In this document: positions 8,080 to 11,621 of the stretch, in pieces
Numbering within the stretch: the stretch's first letter is position 1
Layout: each line of letters opens with the position of its first letter
From: Ectocarpus siliculosus
Taxonomy: Eukaryota > Sar > Phaeophyceae > Ectocarpales > Ectocarpaceae
DNA: 11,621 bases
NCBI GenBank assembly: GCA_000310025.1
Contig: FN649743.1
Coordinates: 832,637-844,257, forward strand
Direction: 5' to 3'
Position numbers and translations under genes: made by a program
Notes under the pieces: model-generated
Database searches by the model: none
What the model was told of the DNA's origin: nothing
What the model saw: only the letters and a program-made list of their open reading frames with translations

Positions 8080-11000
8080 GTGGGAGGAACATCATCACCT
8101 ACATGACACATCATGACATTAGGCACCCTGTTCATGAGATGAGAACTAGGTCTTGCTGCTGCGCGCGTAGCTGAGAGCTCTGCATGAGTGGGGACAAGAC
8201 GCTTGCCTGCGGTTGATGCACGGAATATTGCACCAGCACGAGATGTAGTAATAGCGAGCAATCCAACTCGAATTGCTCCGTTCAGCGGGTTGCAATCGTA
8301 TCGATCCCCTCGTCAGCACGCACACTTTTTCTTGCATCCCACGGACCTTTCTCTGCCCAAACTCCCGTTCCTGCTGTCGTAGCTGCCGTCGAGATGAGCG
8401 CGGAACCGCAGTCGAGACAAGCGTTCCTCCAGCAAGGTGAGAGCTACCGTCTTGTCGTTGCTGTCGACGCTTTTTACCACAGCATCAGGAGTTTTTTTTT
8501 TTTTTCTTGTTGCAAAGTAAGAGGAGTACGCAATCTCGAGCGTGCACTGTCTCTCTCTCGTCTCTTTTTCTCTCTCAGCAGCCGTACACGTCACACATGT
8601 ACAGGTTAGGTACAGTCACAATGCCTCTCTCTTCGCAAGGGAACCAGCGATTTTCACGGACTCGCCTCCATGAGCATCATCGCGTTGACTTCGTTCGCTG
8701 CACGAAGTCCGCGTGATTCTCTCTGACACAAGACTTGTGTGCCCATGGCACGCGGCCGGTGGAACCGATGTTCCAACTGATGCAAACCAATGGGTGCTGG
8801 CTCGTTGACCACTCTTTGCGTAGCACTTGTTTCCCTCTCAAAGCGGCCGTGACCAAACACCTGGTACGATTGCAATGTTCTCGGCTAGTTGGCACGCATC
8901 ATGTTGCTTGCTTCCATTCGTTCAGCCATCAAGACGTTGCATCGGTGTACAAGTAGAGCACTTCGACGCACCTGTGCCCCTGGACGCTGCAACCGATGTC
9001 TGTCAGGATCCGTTGTGTACATACGCCGAGTCACTTTCTACAATGTATATGCCCGTGTTGAGCAGCACTTTTCCTCCCCAAACACAGTGACACCTCGCTC
9101 GTCGTAGCGCCGATTTCGTAAGATTTACGTGTTTGAGGACCTGGTGCCAGACCTGGTTGATTGCCCTACATGTATTTGTAGGCCTTGGCCGTCCTGAAAT
9201 ATTACGACACATTATGTAGTTGCCGCCGGTTTTACGTGAAGTCAGCGCGGAGACCGCATCGCTTTGTTCCACGACGTTTTACGCAAACACCCGCAGGCGT
9301 GGCGGGCGTGCTCTCGCTCGCGGGGATCGCGGCGCTGTCTCAGCCCGCGTCGGCCGGTGGTCTCTCTCCCGTCAGCAATAGCGACAAGTGGGCTGGGGTG
9401 AGTGAGTGTTGCTCGAGCTTGAACGGCGCGATTGTTAGACGTGTACGGAAGGGGGTGCCGGGGAGTCGGAATTTTTGCAGACCCTATCGCGTCTCTAGTG
9501 TGCAAGCGGAGAAGGAGCACGCCATGCGGTTTCCGCCGTCGAGACCATCGTTGAGCGTGCACCACTTCAGGCACAAGCGCCCCCTGCGTACACTTCAGGC
9601 ACAAGCGCCCCCTGCGTATCGGGCAGTTGTTAGTTTACCCTTCATACGCAGATTGGTATTGTGTTGTTGTCTCGTTGACGGGAAGGGCACGTGTGCATGT
9701 TCTGCTGTCGCGGCTTTCCGCAGCCCCCCCCCCTCCCCCCCCCCCGAAATGTCGATGGGCCTCTCTGGTGGAGTTCGGTATCATCGCTCATGCTGCGGCA
9801 GTCTCCTGCTGCAGTATCTGGAGTTCTCTCGCATCTACGTTGGAAGCAACGCAACACAAGGCGTGACCAAGAGATACCTTGTAAAGACGAGCGAGAGTAT
9901 ACCAACATATACAGAACGTCGCACACGAAACAGTATCAGCTGAATCGTTAACTTGTCCGTTAGAGCTACGCGGTGTGCTGGCGCATTGTCTCTTCCAAAA
10001 TGAACACCCAAGACCCCGCTCCACGACGTGCTTCAAGTGCTCTCCTCGTAGTGTAATTTCCTGACGGCACGTGCAACAACTTCCGCAAAGGATGTACTGA
10101 TGTCTGTTGACGTATCATGTGCACGCACGCGATAGGATGAGACAAGCATGCTCCTTACCCTCCGCAGACCAAGGCCTGGTTGTTCGCGAGGTTTCCATCA
10201 GTAGCAGTAGGCGCGATGGTGATCGATATCGATTATAATTATAACGTACCTACATGGTCAACAAACCAAGGTCAGCAACAACTGCGTACCCCCTCCCCCC
10301 CCCCCCCCCCGGTGCGTGTTGCGCTCAAGGTGCTGGACCCCCGGTCGGCAGTGAAGGACTCCGACAAGATGGCGTCGGACGGGGTGAAGAAAGACCTCGC
10401 GGCACTGAAGAACTACCAGAGTGCCACCAAGGACATTTCTGACACCCTGGTATGAGAACTTGTGATCTTTTGCTCTGGTTGTAGGCGGTGCTGGTGCTGT
10501 TGCGCGTAAGCGTTGAGCACCTCCACAGCCTATGCTTTGTAGTCCATTTGTCGTGCCGTAGATGGTGGAGGTTTGGCGTGAGAAATTTTGATCCGTCGTT
10601 GGTGTTGGTGTTGTTGCGGGAGCTTGCTGGCGCTGTTGTTTTTCATTCAGCACTTCCAACACCTGCGGTATTTTCATCAATGCTCTTCGGTCTGTGCAAT
10701 TTGTTCTTGTCCTTGTCATTCCGTCTCCTCCCTGTGACGCTACTGCCATGCCGTGCCCTGTCGTGTGCGGGTTCTCGAGCTTACAGATGGCGCTTTAGCC
10801 CTGATCTCTTGTAACCCCGCCCGCCCTCTCTATGAATCTCACCCGTACTTGCAGACCAAGGACGTAGTCCTACCCCTGTTAGACCTGACTTGCAACCAAA
10901 TCCACCCACGCTCTCTGATTGTACCTTGCCCCTACTTTTGCAGGCCAAGGACCCCCAGGCGAACGTGTTGCCGAAGGTCCAGCAGACCTTCAAGTTCGCC

Positions 11001-11366
11001 GAGTTCCGCCAGGTGCTCAACGGGGTGAACGACGTCTTCGACGAGGACACCCAGAGGGGTACCGACCTCATCATCCGGTAAGCGTTAGCTCGTCTACGAT
11101 TCATAGGTCGAGCTTGCTGTTTCGCACGCGTCGACACGCCAAGCGGAGGACGGCGAAATGACTTCTCAGACTGTAGTAGATCAAACGACTACGGTAAAGA
11201 GACCAAGATGTCTTGTTCTCCGAAAGCTACGCTTTCGGTGCGCCCTTCTGAGTATTTTTGCCGGGTGAAATCTCCTGAATTTTTCCTCAGGAACATGCTT
11301 CAGGATGCCCTGGAGCTTTCGCAAGCCTCCAAGATGAAGCCGGACGTCCCCCGGTCCCCGCGCAAG
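7968..11366 (+). CDS. Thylakoid-lumen protein, PsbQ/Psb31-like (tentative), 3' end unresolved
   Basis: Exons: 7968-8079, 8383-8436, 9297-9397, 10330-10449, 10944-11077, 11291-11366, joining to 199 codons in frame; intron phases are 1, 1, 0, 0, 2. The ATG has a strong context (CACCACCATG). The protein starts with a signal peptide (residues 1-20) ending STDA-FVAG, the plastid Phe motif, then a transit region, then a second hydrophobic segment (57-69) ending PASA-GG, a typical lumen processing site near residue 75. The mature part is about 124 residues so far, charged and helical, with no membrane segment or Cys. Size, fold type and targeting suggest a four-helix extrinsic protein of photosystem II, such as PsbQ' or Psb31, but I cannot name the family from sequence alone. 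An SRQAF stands where a twin-Arg would be. After PRSPRK the frame meets donor AAG|GTTTGT; the next exon is not clear. Intron 3 holds a possible extra small exon at 10168. Confidence 0.75.
8383..9397 (+). CDS. Exons 2-3 of the lumen-protein gene: thylakoid-transfer segment
   Basis: Exon 2 (8383-8436, 54 bp) lies between TGTCGTAG and CAAG|GTGAGA and adds AAVEMSAEPQSRQAFLQQ. Exon 3 (9297-9397) follows CCGCAG and ends at GGG|GTGAGT; it codes for GVAGVLSLAGIAALSQPASA and then GGLSPVSNSDKWAG. Both joins are phase 1 on entry and the reading frame continues without a stop. Together they form the second half of the targeting signal, cleaved after ASA by the thylakoid processing peptidase. Intron 2 (860 bp) contains a T14 run at 8492-8505 and no other gene. 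Confidence 0.85.
9563..9618. repeat. Perfect 28-bp tandem duplication in intron 3 of the lumen gene
   Basis: The 28-base unit starting CACTTCAGGC and ending CCCTGCGTA occurs twice head to tail without a mismatch, at 9563-9590 and 9591-9618. The perfect identity points to a recent event or to an active length polymorphism. It has no coding meaning. Confidence 0.95.
9724..9745. repeat. C10-T-C11 tract in intron 3
   Basis: Ten C residues, a T and eleven C residues. A second, similar tract (C5-T-C16) lies at 10289-10310 in the same intron, just before exon 4, where it probably acts as the pyrimidine tract. Both are slippage-prone and easily misread in sequencing. Confidence 0.9.
10168..10329 (+). 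other. Open in-frame segment before exon 4 (possible small exon or retained intron)
   Basis: CCTCCGCAG at 10167 is a better acceptor than the one used for exon 4, and from 10168 the frame is open through 10449 without a stop. It begins TKAWLFARFPS. Donor-like GT sites follow at 10191, 10200 and 10206; the last two would keep phase 0 with exon 4. Alternatively all 54 codons could be retained, but they cross a C16 run (10295-10310) and low-complexity sequence, which is unlikely for a lumen protein. I left it out of the CDS model. Confidence 0.35.
10330..11366 (+). CDS. Exons 4-6 of the lumen-protein gene: mature helical domain
   Basis: Exon 4 (10330-10449) codes for VLDPRSAVKDSDKMASDG and on to DISDTL. 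Exon 5 (10944-11077) codes for AKDPQANVLPKVQQTFKF, then a FRQVLNGVNDVFDED segment and TDLIIR. Exon 6 (11291-11366) codes for NMLQDALELSQASKMKPD and VPRSPRK. Heptad-like spacing of Leu, Val and Phe and many Lys/Asp pairs point to a helix bundle. Exons 5 and 6 have clear acceptors (TTTTGCAG, TTCCTCAG) and donors (GTAAGC, GTTTGT). The exon 4 acceptor CTCAAG at 10329 is weaker and relies on the C-rich tract 20 bases upstream. Confidence 0.78.
10838..10965 (+). repeat. Duplicated splice acceptor upstream of exon 5
   Basis: CCCGTACTTGCAGACCAAGGAC (around 10842-10863, shown here by its key parts CCC, TACTT, GCAG, CCAAGGAC) closely matches the true exon 5 acceptor region ending at 10952, which has CCC, TACTTTT, GCAG and CCAAGGAC. 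The decoy AG is at 10853-10854 and the true AG at 10942-10943, 89 bases apart. Use of the decoy would shift the frame. Confidence 0.6.
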
Positions 11367-11621
11367 GTTTGTCGATGGGAGGGGGGCGTGTAGCTGGTCC
11401 GTCAATCTTCGGGGGGCGGGGGCGGGGGCGGCGGGGCGTACTGATGTTTTGCATGACTTAGCTGTGTAGACCATTGACAACGCGTCCTCGAGAGGACGGG
11501 TCAATCTTGGCGGGAGGGGTGTTTTCCCTCGACTGAAGTCGTTGACAGGTGGCGGTGTGATTGGCGTTCGCATACATATCCACTCACTCTCTACACGGAA
11601 ATAGTGTCTGGTGCGTTTGGC
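11367..11621 (+). other. Last intron start and unresolved 3' part of the lumen gene
   Basis: The segment starts with the exon 6 donor GTTTGT. It holds a G-rich tract with four G-runs (11411-11437) that could form a quadruplex. Two acceptor-like sites follow, at 11461 and 11469. Joining at 11469 gives TIDNASSRGRV and 44 codons to a TAG at 11602; joining at 11461 gives a frame that stops earlier. Neither tail looks like a lumen-protein end, so the real final exon may be past the window edge. Confidence 0.45.

Noticed and set aside
9185-9943. Longest plus-strand frame in the window (252 codons)
   Set aside because: It covers exon 3 of the lumen gene in the correct phase but is open through intron sequence, across the 28-bp repeat and the C-runs. 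Its start is not an ATG, and a donor GTGAGT ends the real exon at 9397.
10490-10670. Imperfect GTG/GTT-rich repeats and a GGTGTTGG/CCAACACC inverted pair in intron 4
   Set aside because: The similarity is mostly low-complexity trinucleotide sequence and the arms are about 47 bases apart. It is too weak to call an element.
1-11621. Novel defence system, CRISPR array, prophage or transposase
   Set aside because: There are no regularly spaced repeats, no cas-like, integrase or reverse-transcriptase motifs and no terminal repeats. The genes are nuclear, intron-rich and concerned with the plastid.

Overview
The window looks like nuclear DNA of a photosynthetic stramenopile, most likely a brown alga of the Ectocarpus type. 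The reasons are short exons (54-438 bp) between introns of about 200-980 bp, ordinary GT-AG splice sites, many C-, G- and T-runs, and two genes whose proteins start with a signal peptide followed by a Phe at the cleavage site, the bipartite plastid-targeting signal of algae with secondary red plastids. The species assignment is inference. No bacterial operon, CRISPR array, tRNA, rRNA or recognisable intact transposon was seen.

Layout. Positions 1-1684 hold no gene I can support and may carry the 3' UTR of the first gene. Positions 1685-7476, minus strand, hold a nine-exon gene for a bacterial-type Era GTPase (G1-G5 motifs and a C-terminal KH domain, 493 codons in my model). Its first exon (7273-7476) gives a plastid-targeting presequence. 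Positions 7477-7967 are a 491-bp space between two divergent start codons and probably work as a shared promoter. From 7968 to at least 11366, plus strand, runs a gene for a thylakoid-lumen protein with a three-part targeting signal and a helical mature domain resembling the PsbQ/Psb31 class of photosystem II extrinsic proteins. Its last exon is not resolved and may lie beyond the window.

The two genes make a head-to-head pair for plastid function. One product would act in assembly of the plastid ribosome small subunit, the other in the thylakoid lumen. I did not find a novel defence or mobile system. The most interesting points are gene-structural: all eight introns of the Era gene are phase 0; a piece of Era exon 6 with its splice donor is present three times, with two decayed copies inside the following intron; and a splice acceptor of the lumen gene is duplicated 89 bp upstream. 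The introns also carry microsatellites, a perfect 28-bp tandem duplication and a cluster of small palindromes.
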